The notes under the pieces are model-generated. The model was not told the DNA's origin, did no database searches, and worked only from the letters and a program-made list of their open reading frames with translations. 64,000 bases of DNA. Origin: Chlorokybus atmophyticus. Taxonomy: Eukaryota; Streptophyta; Chlorokybophyceae; Chlorokybales; Chlorokybaceae. Location: NCBI GenBank assembly GCA_009103225.1, contig RHPI01002656.1, positions 136,096 to 200,095 of the forward strand, in the 5' to 3' direction. Below, in pieces: positions 1 to 11,857 of the stretch. Every line of letters starts with the position of its first letter. Within the stretch, counting starts at the first letter, position 1. A program made the translations under genes and the position numbers.

Positions 1-35
1 CACACCCACACCCACCCCCACCCCCACCCACCCAC

Positions 36-2031
36 CTCCACGAGTGTCCTCACGGCCTCCCTCGCGTAGAACCCCGCCCCCTCCTTCCTCCCCACCGCCC
101 TGCCCGCCTCCGACTGCCACCACACGTTCACCGCTATCGTCAGACCCGCGCTCTCCACCTGATGGAACCAACCCTCGGGCAGGAACAGAACATCACCCTT
201 ACGCAGTAACGCCACCTTGCGCTTGGAGGGGTCGAGGAGGGCGTTGGGTGGGGTGGGTGTGGGTGAGGGCGAGGGTGAGGGTGAGGGGGTGGGTGGGTAT
301 GTGTGGTTGGCGGACTCCTCGTAGCACGGGCGAGCGCGCAGGGCTGCTGTGCATGATGGCGGGTACAGCGTCACTGTCTTGGAACCAGCAATCACGCAGA
401 GGAAGTTCTGGGATGTGACCAGGTTGGTTTGAGACCTTGTTTGAAGGGGTTGTTGTTGCTGTTGTGGAAAGGTTGTGATGATGTTGCTGCTTGTTGTGAC
501 GTAATCGTGTTGGTACCTGGTATGGGTCGTAGTGCGTGCTTGATCTTGAGCCGCTGAGACTCATCCAGAAGTTGACGGCGTTGAGCGACTCCGGCGCAAC
601 CAGCTCCGGCAATCGTATATCTAAAAGGGCAAACACACAAACACACACAGGTACAGCTGCTGCTAAGAGCAGAACGCTACAGCCAAGGTGGCTGCTTGCA
701 GATGGTTTGTGCGAGCAGCCACACGCACACACACAAGCGCACGCGCACACGGACACGCAAACAACGCATGCACACATATATGCACTCCAACACGCACAGA
801 GACAGACAAACCTACATGCATAGACGCACGCGGCTGTTGAGGGACTGAGACCATCATCAGTCACAGCTCAGGGCATAGCACACAAGGCACACCATTGCAA
901 CCCCGTGCAAAAGAGCCGGTGAAAGACTCGTCATCGTACACGTCATTGTAAGCCTGCTCACCGTCGAGTAGGGCACGAAGGGGCGATGGCCGCGCGGTGT
1001 CCACGCTGAGCATCGGCGCTTGCGCCAGGTACACACTCACTTGCTTGTTATACTTCCTCTCCCCCTCCCCCTCCCCCTTCTCCTCCCCCTTCTCATCTCC
1101 GTCCTTGCTGTAGGAACGTGTGGCAGCGGCGACCTCCTCCTCGGCGCGGTCCAGTATGTCCCCGAACTCGACTCGCACGGGCGTGTGGGAGCGCACGTCC
1201 CCATCGAAACACGCGCCGGCGGGGGCGACCATCGCGTCCACAACCGCGTCGCCTGCGGGAGTGAATCACTGATGTGGTGGGGGCTGACGCAAGCTGATTG
1301 CCATTGCTTCACTGCTGTTGCTGGCACAAAGCTGGTGACATAAGCCACGTGCAGCCGCTTGGATAGACTTTGCTGACGATGATGAAGACAATAGAAAACG
1401 CATGTGCACCCTTGCTGTGTATGCATGCAGGAATGCAACAGGAGTCGACTTTCAGTATGGGGATAGTCATTGATGGCCGTGCTGACTAACAATGAACAGC
1501 ACTCCCCTGCATGCATGCACGCATGCAGGGGAGTCGCTCTGTGTTGCATTCATGCTGGTGCTACTTGTAGACAACCGACACGCAGATGTACTTTTGATGT
1601 CATGTTCATCGCTGCCTGCCACAATGCTGTTGAACACAGAACACAATTCTTCCCCTAAGCAAAGCTCCTTCCTGGTGCTGTTGTACACATTGTCGTCTTG
1701 GCCCCGAACAAGCAACTAGTAACCGACAGAAAGCATGCACACAAACACTGTGTAAGCAAAGACACACAGATACCTACAGACAAACACGCAATCATCAAAA
1801 CAACACTACTCGTGCATGTAGCAACGACAGGAAACCTGCCAGTTTTCGCAGGTGGACTAGCCCATCTTTATGCGGGTCCCACAGTTCGCAGGCGGGCCAG
1901 CTGGATGAGGAGGACGAGGACGAGGAGGAGGAGGAGGAGATGGCGCCCCGCAGCACGACGGGCTCCGCCGCGCGCTCCATCGCCGCGAAGGAGGCGCGGT
2001 CGGGCCAACCCGACAGCTCAGGGACCTCCAT
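36..2031 (-). CDS. JmjC-domain 2-oxoglutarate/Fe(II) oxygenase, JMJ31-like (3' end off window)
   Basis: Four exons seen: 2031-1836, 1252-962, 620-517, 407-36; phases agree (1, 1, 0). The last ends at a GTGGGT donor, so the C-terminus lies outside the window. The JmjC core is clear: NFWMSL then STHYDPYQNFLCV (His-x-Asp of the iron site), GSKTVTLYPP, GDVLFLPEGWFHQVES (distal iron His in FHQV) and TIAVNVWWQS. This order and wording match the plant JMJ31 type (At5g19840 family) better than JMJD7 or KDM8. Exon 1 carries the N-terminal LRGAI and WPACELWDP region, with a run of 13 serines inserted between them. The start at 2031 (MEVPELSGW) is the first Met in a sensible place; an upstream exon cannot be excluded. 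Family members are small soluble hydroxylases or demethylases; the substrate here is unknown. The acidic/Lys-rich stretch in exon 2 is probably a loop. Confidence 0.82.
1501..1534. repeat. Perfect 14-bp inverted repeat in JmjC intron 1
   Basis: Arms 1501-1514 and 1521-1534 are exact reverse complements around a 6-nt loop. It lies inside the 583-bp first intron of the JmjC gene. It is one of several such foldbacks in introns of this window. Confidence 0.8.
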
Positions 2032-3012
2032 CCACCTCCCTCGCCGCCGCCCCTGTCGCAGCCTCAGCTGGTCGGCGACGCCCTTCCCTGATGATGGCAG
2101 GGGCGGCGACGAGAACAACATGCACGTGCAGCCTCGTGAAGTTGTCGTTGGGACTGAGTTCACAAGGATGCTCGTCGATGTCGTTGTCTTAAATTACAAT
2201 GAATGGCGAGCGTGTTGACCTCGTGATTATCTACACTCCTGTTTGCGTGTAAGAAACAATTGCTTGGTGTGCGCTCTGTCTTGCTTGTGTAAAAGTGTTG
2301 CATCTGCTTGTGTTCCGGGCACGTCTTCTTCACCTCGAGCAACGCACAGGCGCTGGAAAGGATAGCCAGTGAAGCTGCACGAACCATTGCTTGTGTGTAT
2401 GGGGTGCTTTAGCATATGTGTCTCAAACTGATAATTGTGAGGCAGTACCAGGTCGTCATTGTGACGCGCACTTATGTTTTGCTGTGTTTGCGATTCAGGT
2501 ATACAAGCATGCATATGCGAACATACGCACACTTGCACACAGACGAAGCTAGCGACGATGGTAAACAATCACAACAGCAGCCACACCCATACACAATATA
2601 CACGAGCAATGCCTGACAATTATAAGGCTACACAACCAGCCTGAGCACTAACCTCACCATGGCGGATGAGATGCGACTTGCAATGTGGGCACATGCTGCA
2701 TCACTGGGTCTAGCAAATGGTCACTGGCTGCTTAACAGAGCGGTAGGCGAGAAGGATCAAGCATCAATGCGCACACGTAGCTGCGGCGGTTGGCCATGTG
2801 GCAATACTGCCGTTCTCACCAGAACACGCGGTGGTAAGCAGCATGCACGTACTCAGCAACCACACACCGTATGACTGACACATACGCATGCGCAGTGGAC
2901 ATGTGTGACGCACGTGGTAGACCATGCAACGCAGGTATTTTGAGTGGCAACCAGCTTCAGTTGGCCAACACACCACAACTCACGATCACCAGCAACCACC
3001 AAGCTCACACAG
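2032..3012. other. Intergenic spacer between JmjC and SET/MYND genes
   Basis: Both flanking genes are on the minus strand, so this holds the 3' flank of the SET/MYND gene and the promoter of the JmjC gene. Short open frames occur but lack splice-consistent partners and family motifs. TG/CA-rich stretches resemble the introns. I see no gene or RNA here. Confidence 0.5.
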
Positions 3013-6000
3013 TCACAACATGAGCTCGCCATCACCACCGCCACCGCGTTGCTTATAGTGCGCCTCTGCGCGTGCCTCGCTCAACCTCGCCTGAAGATCG
3101 CTCACAAGCGCGTTGTCGCGACCATGCGTCACCTGCAGTATCGCGAGGGCCTTCTGATACTCGCCTATCGCGCTCTGCGTGTCCTCTAACAGCCTGGATC
3201 GAACGCTGTGTTCCAGCGGTAGCACAGCAAGGCAACATAAACATGTTCCTAACAGTGTATGCAACGGGTGTATGTGCACATAACAACCCAAGTGGTCATA
3301 AGCCAACTGACCAGTATATCTTTGCCAGGGTGAAGTGGTGCAGGCCGAGTACAGGTGAGTTTGGCATGAACGACAACGCGTGCGCTGCGATGAAGTCCCG
3401 ACCAACAGCGAGTGCCGTGTCCCAGTCTTGCAAAGTAATACACTCCTGCGGCACAAGCAGCAATGGCATGAGGAGGCTAACTTGATACATTATGAATCAG
3501 TGATGATGCTGTCACGTTGTTGTGCTGTTTATTCATTGCTGATTTGAAGCACTGCTGTTGATACAAATTATATATACCAACACAAGATGTAAAATCGTGT
3601 GTCTGTGTGTGCTGCTGGCGAGTAAGACGATGCTGTTGCAAGACAACATCATCGTCTCACCTTGAACAGCTCTTCTCTGGCATTCTTCAGCCTGATGCCC
3701 GTGCTAGGCAACAACTCTTGATAAGCAGCCACGGCGCTTTGCCACGTGTCGCGCGCCTTCGTGTAACGCTTACTGGACCTGATCACACGCACACAACATC
3801 TGTTGATGAGGAGGGTGAGATTGTGTTCACACTGTCTGCATGACTTGGGCTTTGCACGTTATTCTAACTCTAGAATTGCTCATACACAAGTCGCAAAGAC
3901 AGGTGATAGCTGTTGCGTGCACAGGCAAAGCATGCACAGTCAGCGCAAGTGCAAGCATGCGCGCGCCTGCACTCACGTGCACACACACAAACAAGGCGAC
4001 CAAACAAGTTGTCACACCTCAGCTGCTCTGCTTCTTGCACAAAGCGTGCAGCTTGGTCTTCCAAAGCGGTTATGGTTGCCTTGTCATGCGCAGCACCGCA
4101 GCTGTCACAGACAAGCGCATCACCATCGTCCATACCTGTGGACATGGCCACTTTGTAACAGTGATCACACCTATCCGACCTCAGCAACACGGCTACAAGG
4201 CACAACAAGTCTCTGCATGATACACATGACAGACAGTAGCTACCCTCAGAAGGTGCCAGCAGGCCGTCGCAACCTCTTTGCGTGCACGCAAGTGCCTCCA
4301 GGGCTCGGTCAGCGTGCGTATCCTGCATACAAGCTTTAAGCACACCACGGTGTAACTTACGGACTGATGCTACGGGCAACTCAACTTGACGTTGACGACA
4401 CACGCACGGGTGCGCATACACACACCTTGCTGGTAATGCATCTGGTGCACTGACACTCAAAGTAGTAGTTGTCGCGCAGGGCTTTCTGCCGCGTCACCGT
4501 GCCAGCGAGCAATTCGGTGTAACTCATGGTCACCTGCAAATGAGCGTAAGCTTCGTTGCACCCATCACATCCATCACACCCAGCAATAGACACTACGCGC
4601 CTCGTCGCCTGCCTCAATCCTCCGCACCGCGCGCACCGAAGCAGACATCCCAACAAAGGTGACGATCGTCGACGGATCACAACTGCAATACCGCAACTTC
4701 ATCAGACACAACCATTTCAACCCACCCACCCACACATGTCAGTCGCGCTTACTCGTGGTTGAGTAGAGAGACCACAGGGTACATCCCCGTCCCGTACGGT
4801 TCGAGCGCATCGTCGCACATCGTGTGCGCATTGCACAGCACCTGGCAGATGAGCGTCGTGTGCCCCGACGATTATGATAATACATCACATCAGTCGTTGT
4901 GTGTACCTGGCAGATGAGCGTCGTGACGGCGGACGTGTCGGCCGACAAGTGCGCGATCGGACTGGATTGTGTAATACTTTTGATGAGGTGGGCGATCTGA
5001 GCTGATGTGATCAAACGATCCTCAGCCATGTTGGCACGGTCTGCACTGCTGTCTGTCAAGGAGGGCACTGCAACCTTGGCTGGACCAAAACTATATTGAC
5101 TATACAAGACTCACAGATCCATACACAGCAGCAAGTGTGCGTGTGCGTGCGCGTGCGCGTGCGCTTGTGTGCGTGTGCGTAGGTATTTGTGTGCGTGTGG
5201 GTTTGTGTGCGTGTATGACGCAATGATGATGCGAACACATTAATCTCAAGGTGGATACGGCTCTCAAGAGACTGCATGAGGGCCCAAGCATCCGCTGCTG
5301 TTGGTCGAATGACCTGCAAGCACGTGTGTTAAGTTCAGGCGACTATATAATTTGCGCATGTTGGCATGCAGGCACAAACTGAAAAGCACCAACCTCTTTG
5401 TCCTCAAGGTGGCGGCGTATGAGCGCACGGATGACGAGGCGCATTGTTGATGTGGGTGTGCGGCTGCTTGGGCTGGAACTGCATGCACAAAAGATTATCA
5501 GCTACTAGACAGCGCTTGTCAATGTACTCAAGCCACATACAGAGACAGTCCAACAATGCGCGTGTGCGTTTGCTTGTGTGGCTGTCCGTGTGCACACGCA
5601 CATACATGTGCGTGCGCGTGCGCATGTATGTGTGTGTGCAGTTTACGTTAAAGACATCGCACAACTGCGTAGCATATGTTTGCCAACAGCAGCAAACCTT
5701 CTCGCCTCTTCCACCTCGCGTGGTCGCAACAGCGGACATTCTAGCTTGTGCACCGTCCAAGCCAATCTCTGCACGCGCAAACACTCGTTGCACGCATGCA
5801 TCCCACACCTTCTGTGCCATCACACCCATGCGTACACACACACTCGCAAAGGAACACATACCCCACAGCATGCACCTGACACTGCGCCGAGCAGTAGTAA
5901 GTGAGCTTGCACCCGCTGCATCGTTTGAGACTGACTCCGTCTGACTCAGGCCTCGCGCATGCGTCGCAGCGGGATGACTGGTTGCAGGCGTCGAGGGCAG

Positions 6001-6659
6001 CGGCGTAGGCGGGCTGTGAGAACAGCAGCTCACCTGCGCAGCGAGCAGCAATGTATGTGTATTCTTGCATTGTAACTCACTTTCTGTGACAATATGTGTT
6101 CTTGAGTAGCAGCATGCAAATTCACACATGTACACGCAGACAAGCACAACAGCAGCATACAAGAGCACAGATGAAGCCCGTATCTCATATCAGGCCGTGG
6201 TTGAGAGGGAGGCAGTCACTTGTACTACTGACACGAACCGCATGCAACATCCCTGCAACCGTTTTGCATGCCCGTTTTCACCGACAGGAAGCACATGCAA
6301 ACCTTTACACGTTGCTCCACAAGTACTGTGTGATTGCAAGTCAACGCTGCGAGCATGGCCTTGACAATGCTGAACAAGCAGGCATGGCGTGTTCAAGTTG
6401 ACGGATGCTTTTCACTACCGCTGTGCCCAGCTGGACCCACAGTGAGGCACAAACCTGGCTGAAAGCTCCGGGCTGCTCTCAAGCCACGGCCCCTCTGCTC
6501 GTTGCAGTCCAGCAGCAGGCCGCGCCCGCTCAGCCACTCATCCTGCAGCCGCTGCGCCGCCGCCGTGCCCACATCTCCCCTTCCTCGTCCTCCTCCTCCT
6601 CCCCCTGCTCCCCCTGCTCCCCCTGCTGCTCCTGCTGCTCCTACCACAACGCTGGACAT
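3013..6659 (-). CDS. SET and MYND domain lysine methyltransferase, ASHR1/SMYD-like
   Basis: Fourteen exons: 6659-6455, 6033-5876, 5768-5647, 5478-5394, 5313-5220, 5067-4907, 4841-4753, 4682-4592, 4533-4426, 4322-4244, 4135-4018, 3778-3661, 3445-3312, 3193-3013, giving 580 aa in one frame. Domains in order: split SET start (NEQRGRGLRAARSFQPG, then GELLFSQP); MYND zinc finger (CDACARP, RCSGCKLTYYCSAQCQ, WTVHKLEC); SET core (CNAHTMCDDALEPYGTGMYP, SLLNHDCDPSTIV, GDEARSVTMSYTELL); post-SET cysteines (FECQCTRC); and a TPR-like C-terminal half ending YKQ plus a Gly-rich tail. The order matches Arabidopsis ASHR1 and animal SMYD1-3, which methylate histone or other protein lysines using SAM. The exon 8 donor is weak (AGT|GTCTAT) and the exon 5/6 junction was chosen on phase. 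A Gly/Ala-rich N-terminus of about 45 residues precedes SET. Confidence 0.9.
4840..4925. repeat. 21-bp direct repeats bounding intron 6 of the SET/MYND gene
   Basis: Positions 4840-4860 and 4905-4925 are identical over 21 bp. Each copy contains AGGT on the coding (minus) strand. The intron (4906-4842, 65 nt) has exactly the period of the repeat: its donor GT lies in one copy and its acceptor CAG in the other. Confidence 0.9.
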
Positions 6660-6783
6660 ACCCTAGCAGCAACACCACTGCCTGCGACTAGCTAATGACA
6701 CCGACGACAACAATTGCGACGACGACGACGACGACGACAACGTCCACGACGACAAAGGCAGCCGCAGCTACAGCAATGACAGA
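6660..6783. promoter_or_regulatory. Short divergent spacer, probable bidirectional promoter
   Basis: The start codon of the SET/MYND gene (6659, minus) and the first plausible start of the small plus-strand gene (6784) are about 124 bp apart. The spacer is rich in (GAC)n around 6717-6737. No TATA box is evident. Promoter function is inferred from the divergent layout only. Confidence 0.35.
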
Positions 6784-7737
6784 ATGCTGTCGGCACTGCT
6801 GATGTCAGCTGTCGGCGGCGGTGTAGTAGAAGGAGGAGGAAGCGGAGGTGAAGCAGGAGCTTCTGGGCGACAGGGAGGGCAAAAGAGGGGCGAGGAGGCT
6901 CTTCAGGCCATACAAGGTGGGCAGGTTGTGTTCCTGCAGATTGCACGAACACTGCACGGTCTGAAGAAGGTTGTCTCTACTTTGGGTGCATGCGGTGTGT
7001 GATGTGTGCGCCTCCAACAAGCCAGTGTTTGCTTGCCTTTTGCGCAGCTCGACAAACGAAGGTTTCCTCGCAACATGTGCATGCATGCAGTTCACGCATG
7101 CCACTCAAGCAGGCAAGTCACTGTTGATGTGTTCCGCATACATTCATGCTTGCTCAAGCAGCGAGCGGGCGGGCGTTGTATTCTATCTATTTGCGATGGA
7201 CGGTAAATCCAAGCCAGCTAGAATGCAATGCCCAAAGGTAGCACAGTCCTACAAAGACTGTGAGTCCTGCGACGTGAATCGCCAGCTGAGCACAACAGTC
7301 GAGCAAGATAGGACAAAGACCAGATGGGGCTGATTCTCCAATCCCATAAGAGCATTGCACTGCACACTAGCGGAATTTGCCAACTTCATGCAAGATTGTG
7401 ACGTTGGCATTGCATGCTTTGCGCCATGTGCATACTGGTTGACTGATCTCTCTTGACTTCACGTGTGCAGAGCTGAGCATCAGGCTCACAGAGCTGCAGG
7501 AGGAAGTCGCTCGGTACGAACGAAACTGCAAGGAGCTTGAGGAATACCAGTCCTCCTTTGCTCAGATTGCCAACGTGTTTGTAAGCACAAGAGCTTTGTT
7601 GTGTGTTTATGTTTAAGCAAGCTTGCTCGTTTCTTGAATTCATGCTGCTGCAGATGCATTGGATGTCAGCTGGCAGCACAGAGCAGCTGGCTGCGATGGC
7701 AGCCAGCCGTCCACCACCTGACGAGCGCAGCATTTGA
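6784..7737 (+). CDS. Small coiled-coil protein of unknown family
   Basis: The secure part is exons 7473-7580 and 7654-7737. They encode a heptad-like segment (LSIRLTELQEEVARYERNCK, then LEEYQSSFAQIANVFMHWMS) and a short tail ending PPPDERSI before TGA. Exon 7196-7237 (MDGKSKPARMQCPK) joins in phase using the acceptor at 7471-7472, giving 77 aa. An open frame at 6784-6968 (Gly-rich start, then FLQIARTLHGLKK before a GTTGTC donor) may be an upstream exon, but I could not prove the join. I do not recognise the family. The amphipathic Leu/Glu/Arg pattern suggests a coiled-coil adaptor subunit. Two of the three sure junctions have good consensus sites. Confidence 0.5.
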
Positions 7738-8061
7738 AGCTTGAGTATGGCACAGTCGCACAGGTGCTACACAGCTGTGCGATTTACAGGTTGCTGCAAT
7801 ATGGCATGTTTGGTGCAACAGTCAATAAGTCCCAAGAGAGGTGCGTGCAAGTGGCTGTCGGCAGAGCTTTGCGCCGAGCGCAGACCATGCATGGTTTGTG
7901 TGGCATAACTTATAGAAATGCAGCCATTGGTTGTTGCCAGTTGACGTGTTTCGTCATCATTGCATACATGCATACAGAGTATGCCTGCATCAGCACGCCA
8001 GTATACCCACGCATGCAGCCGCGCAAATGCACAGGCAAGCGACTGATTATCGCAAACACAG

Positions 8062-8220
8062 GGGGGCGGTAGAGGTAGGGTGAGCAAGTGGGTAGGTAGC
8101 GCGCAAGTGCATGGTGCAGCCCGGTGGTTGTGTATGTAGTGGAGGTAAGTGTGTTGCATGCTTGGTGCGCAGTGTGGTGCGTTGCATGATGGGTGTATGA
8201 GGTGCATGTGTTTGCCGTTT
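8062..8220 (+). repeat. Dispersed repeat, copy A (SINE-like?)
   Basis: A segment with GGTAGGTAGC, then AGCCCGGTGGTTGTGTATG, then GTTGCATG and GCATGTGTTTG shares order and wording with 43076-43210, allowing small indels. The TRGC-NN-GGTGG core resembles a tRNA A box (TRGCNNAGYGG). I see no convincing B box. Confidence 0.5.
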
Positions 8221-8414
8221 GTATTTACCGTTTAATACTGCTCACCATCGGAATAATGTACAACAATTGGTCCGCAATCATTTGCTTGCATGTTGTACAG
8301 GCTGATCAGTTGTCGCGGATGCAGTTGAACGCATTCAGCCAACCGCACTCAGTCAAGCACACACAATAGTGTCTACGATTTCTTGTACACACAGTAGTGT
8401 GCTAGGCGTAGGTG

Positions 8415-8500
8415 AGAACGAGTAGCCCGGTGGTTGTGATAGTCGAGTGCATAGATCGACCATCGTGACTGCCGTCGATTGCTCTGCACACGGCACACTA
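8415..8500 (+). repeat. Dispersed repeat, partial copy B
   Basis: The GAGTAGCCCGGTGGTTGTGA core recurs, about 325 bp from copy A. Downstream text (TAGATCGACC) weakly resembles a Pol III B box. Similarity to the other copies is limited to the core. Confidence 0.35.
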
Positions 8501-8700
8501 TATGTATGCCTATATGTAGCTTAGGTCTTCATACACAAGCCAATAAGAGCTGTTGGGAAACAATTAAGGCATAGGCAAGAGGCCTAGACTATATGCGTGC
8601 ATCTAGCTATGTGCATGCAAGGCGGAGGCGGTGTAGTCAGGCATGCAGGCATGGGCAAGATCGAGTTAGCATTGTATCCATTTTGTGTGAGATGGCCATA

Positions 8701-9750
8701 GTGGGTGGAATAAGGTGATTAAAGTTTCATAATTATGCAATCAAAACATCACAATACAACCTTACATGTCGCGTAACCTCTTGTTAAAGGTCCAATGATT
8801 CGAGATGTCTAGATGTTGCATGGTCCATTGCAGTATTTGGCACCATAGGCGCGTTCATGTATCGCAATCGCGCTTTCATTTCAATGCGACATACGATTCT
8901 TTATAACCGTACAACATGATACTTTGCAAGTGGCCACACAATGCATATGCCTCAAAAATGCGGTTTGTACTTTATGCTTAATGAATGACATAAAATGCTG
9001 CATCAATTTACATGATTTTAATGTACATAACTATACCATTTATTCAGCCTTTTTACACTTATTGATGCCATTATTGCAAACAAACGTCATTCAGCAAATC
9101 ATCAATAGATGTAATGAACATCGTTATTATTATAATTTGCAATGTTTACAAAGTACATTACCATCAATAATGTTAATAACGTGACATTTACAAAATTGAG
9201 CAAATAAGTTTCATGTACAATCTTGTACCACTTGATACAACGTTGTACACAGATTGTTATGAAATTTATAGCATATTGTGCGAAGTACTGTTTATTGCTA
9301 TGAGTGACAACCAATACGCTGTGTACTTGTATATAATTTAAGACATGCACGTATTCATCAGATATCTTGCAAAACGCGATTCACTTCATGACTTATCAAT
9401 GTTGTGATTATTCAGTATACAACCTGACCTTAACTGTATGTTTCGCTTGCTGGCTGCTGTGCTTGTGCAACTAGCCTATGTTAAATTTTTCTGTGGTTGA
9501 GGGCGCATTGCATCAACAACACTTGAAAAGCTTATACAATTGATGCATGTAACTGAATATACATGGCCGTTTAAGAATGCAACTATCGTATGGTTACGTT
9601 TATTATCGATCAATCAATTAGTCCTTATTATTGTCTCGGGTTGTTTTGATTACGTCGTCAGGGCCTTAGCAACACAGATATAAATGGCATCTATCTACAC
9701 TATTGTCATAATAGCAAAAGATTGAAGTGAAATACAACTCCTAACGTACA
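8701..9750. other. AT-rich spacer
   Basis: Base composition drops sharply compared with the genes on either side. Runs such as TTATTATTATAATTT and many stop codons in all frames argue against coding. The two open frames of 82-86 aa here are translations of AT-rich DNA with no family likeness. Confidence 0.5.
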
Positions 9751-11857
9751 GTGCGGGTTGTATTGTATGTAGCATTACGGTATTCAGTCGCTGTTGCTTA
9801 TGCGAGAACTACATCGATCAATGACATGCCCATAACAGAGCGACATCTTCTGACAAGGCGGCCTTGTAGCGCGGGAATCTGTTCCGCAGCAACCTCTCTG
9901 TCGAGGCTACGAGCCACAAAACGCCACAGATACGCATGCCCGTACATTGTGCTACGCCCTGCGCACTTTTACAAACAGCCCGACCGGTCAGCAGTCCAAC
10001 CGCACCGGCCTCATAACATGTCCACCACGATTCGTTCACCATCCCCACCAAAAAGGTTTGTCAGACGGAAAATGCACTCAGCTTGCATGAGACACAGCCT
10101 ACAAAATTGGCGTTACTTCGAAGCCATTCACTACACTTACTGCCATGACCGTTGCCGCCTGAAGCCATTCTACAAACTGGTGATAAGAACGGAACATGTC
10201 ATGAGTGTTCATCCGAGACCCCGGTCCGAGGGTTGCATGATGCATCGGCCATGATGCAGTATAACCGGTGCTGTCAGGCGCCCTGTGGCCGGCCCCCCTG
10301 GCTGTAACGGACCGGCTGGTGGAACAGGTCGAGAGAGAGCGTCCGGACCGAGAAAGAGCGTAGCGTACGCTATGGCCGTTCGCTCGCTAGCACTCGCGCC
10401 TACGCCTACGCGAGTGGCAGGCGGGACGGCAAAGGCAGGCAGGCAGGCAGCGCTGAGCGCAGTGCAGGCTGAAAGCTCGTGCGTTGAGGCGCGGCGAGGC
10501 GGCGGTGTGGGCGGGCACATGGGTGGGGGGAGAACCGGGGCATGGGGGGGCTGCCCTGGTCTGTATGTTTGAAGTAGGATCCGGCGCTCCAGGTTGGCCT
10601 TGGCACTGCTCCCACGAGTGGTGCGGCGCTTAAGGCGGCCGCAGCTTGAGCAGGTGAGAAGGCGGACTGCCCGCTTCGCTCCGGCATGCTGCAGGCGAGC
10701 TCTGGTGCGGCGCTGCTGCTGGGGCTGGCCTCGTGTTGTGATTGTCTGGTTGACCGGCTAGCTCTGCGTGCCTGCTCTTGCTGTTTGCTTCAGCTGTTGA
10801 GCAATGCGGCGTCGTTTGTTGTGCTCATAGCCAGCATGCCGCATGGGTGGGTGGGCCACGCAGAGCGGGGGGTGGAGACTTCTGCATATGGTAGTGGATT
10901 CTGTGACACAACCAACAAGAGCATTTGTCCCTTGCATTGCAACGGTTTGCAGCATGCATTCACCTCACCTGTACCAGCTTGCAACAGCAACATCTCTTGC
11001 AAAGTTACTGTTGCTCGCCCTAAGAGGCTGTAGTGAAGTCACATGCAATCATGGCGCATGCACTCCGCTTGTAGGTTGTACTCACCAGCGAGCTTGTGGG
11101 CAGGTGGACGGCCTGTCACACCCAGCTTGTATTCACTATTCGTTATAACGGTGGGAACATGTCTTGGCAAACGTGAGGCAATCACAAGCACGGGAAATGA
11201 CTAAGGTAAGGGCGTTGTCTTGACTTGCCGGTCCAATGTGGCAGGCGAATGTGTAGCAGCTGTGCTACACGTTGCTATCTAACGTATGCAATACACCTGC
11301 TTGCACCTGTGCTTACTGGGCATGGCATCCAATCTGGGCTAGGACTGCATTCCGTTGAATAGGAGGGACACATCATTGCGGTTGCTTGAGTTTGTGGCCT
11401 GACACGTTCATAGCAGGTCCCATACCCATAAACATGCGTGGCAGAGCAAGCAAAGCAAAAAGCACAGCATTTCGTGCTGCGGTGCATGCAGATGAAACGG
11501 CAGGGGCTGAAACGTCCGCGCACAACCCTCCAGGTCCGTGCCATATTCTGATGATTGCTGACTTGTGTTGCTTGCAACTTGCTACTGGTAAACATCTAGA
11601 ACGCATGATCAAGCATGGCATTGTGCATGTTTCGCTACCTGAAGGCGATGCCACGGCCAGTGCAGCAGTTGACTTGCCACTGCGCTGATGCCCGCATGCT
11701 GCTTGAGTGTGGCCGCTGCAGCAGGCACGTTCAACCTGTCAACATGTTGTGCTGAGCATTGGGCGTGTTGTATATGTAACAAATGTAGGTGCGTTTCTAC
11801 TACCTCAATATGTAGGGTGGTGAAGGGGGCAAGGCTCCTTACAGTCATGGCAAGCTT
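9751..11857. other. Unassigned region upstream of the DEMETER-like gene
   Basis: A 167-aa plus-strand frame (9751-10254) is Arg/His/Pro-rich and matches nothing I know. From 10260 to 10700 the DNA is GC- and CpG-rich with a (GGCA)n run near 10435, which could be a promoter. A plus-strand frame at 11386-11688 (ending HGIVHVSLPEGDATASAAVD) and part of 11820-11995 may be 5' exons of the DEMETER-like gene; I could not place their junctions. Confidence 0.35.

Larger units (their letters stand above)
7738..8700. other. Intergenic region with dispersed repeat copies
   Basis: No gene recognised. It holds two stretches with the TAGCCCGGTGGT-type motif, also found near 43135, and many TG/CA-rich and ATGCATG-rich segments. 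Short open frames here lack splice partners. Confidence 0.5.

Noticed and set aside
199-864. Long minus-strand frame rich in Cys/Val/Ala over the JmjC gene
   Set aside because: It reads through TG/CA-rich introns and conflicts with the JmjC frame, which has clear splice sites and family motifs.
8106-8120. tRNA gene at the A-box-like motif
   Set aside because: No B box, no cloverleaf and no acceptor stem could be drawn.
8924-9350. Two short frames in AT-rich DNA
   Set aside because: Composition is Ile/Asn/His/Tyr-rich as expected from AT-rich sequence, with no motifs or splice partners.
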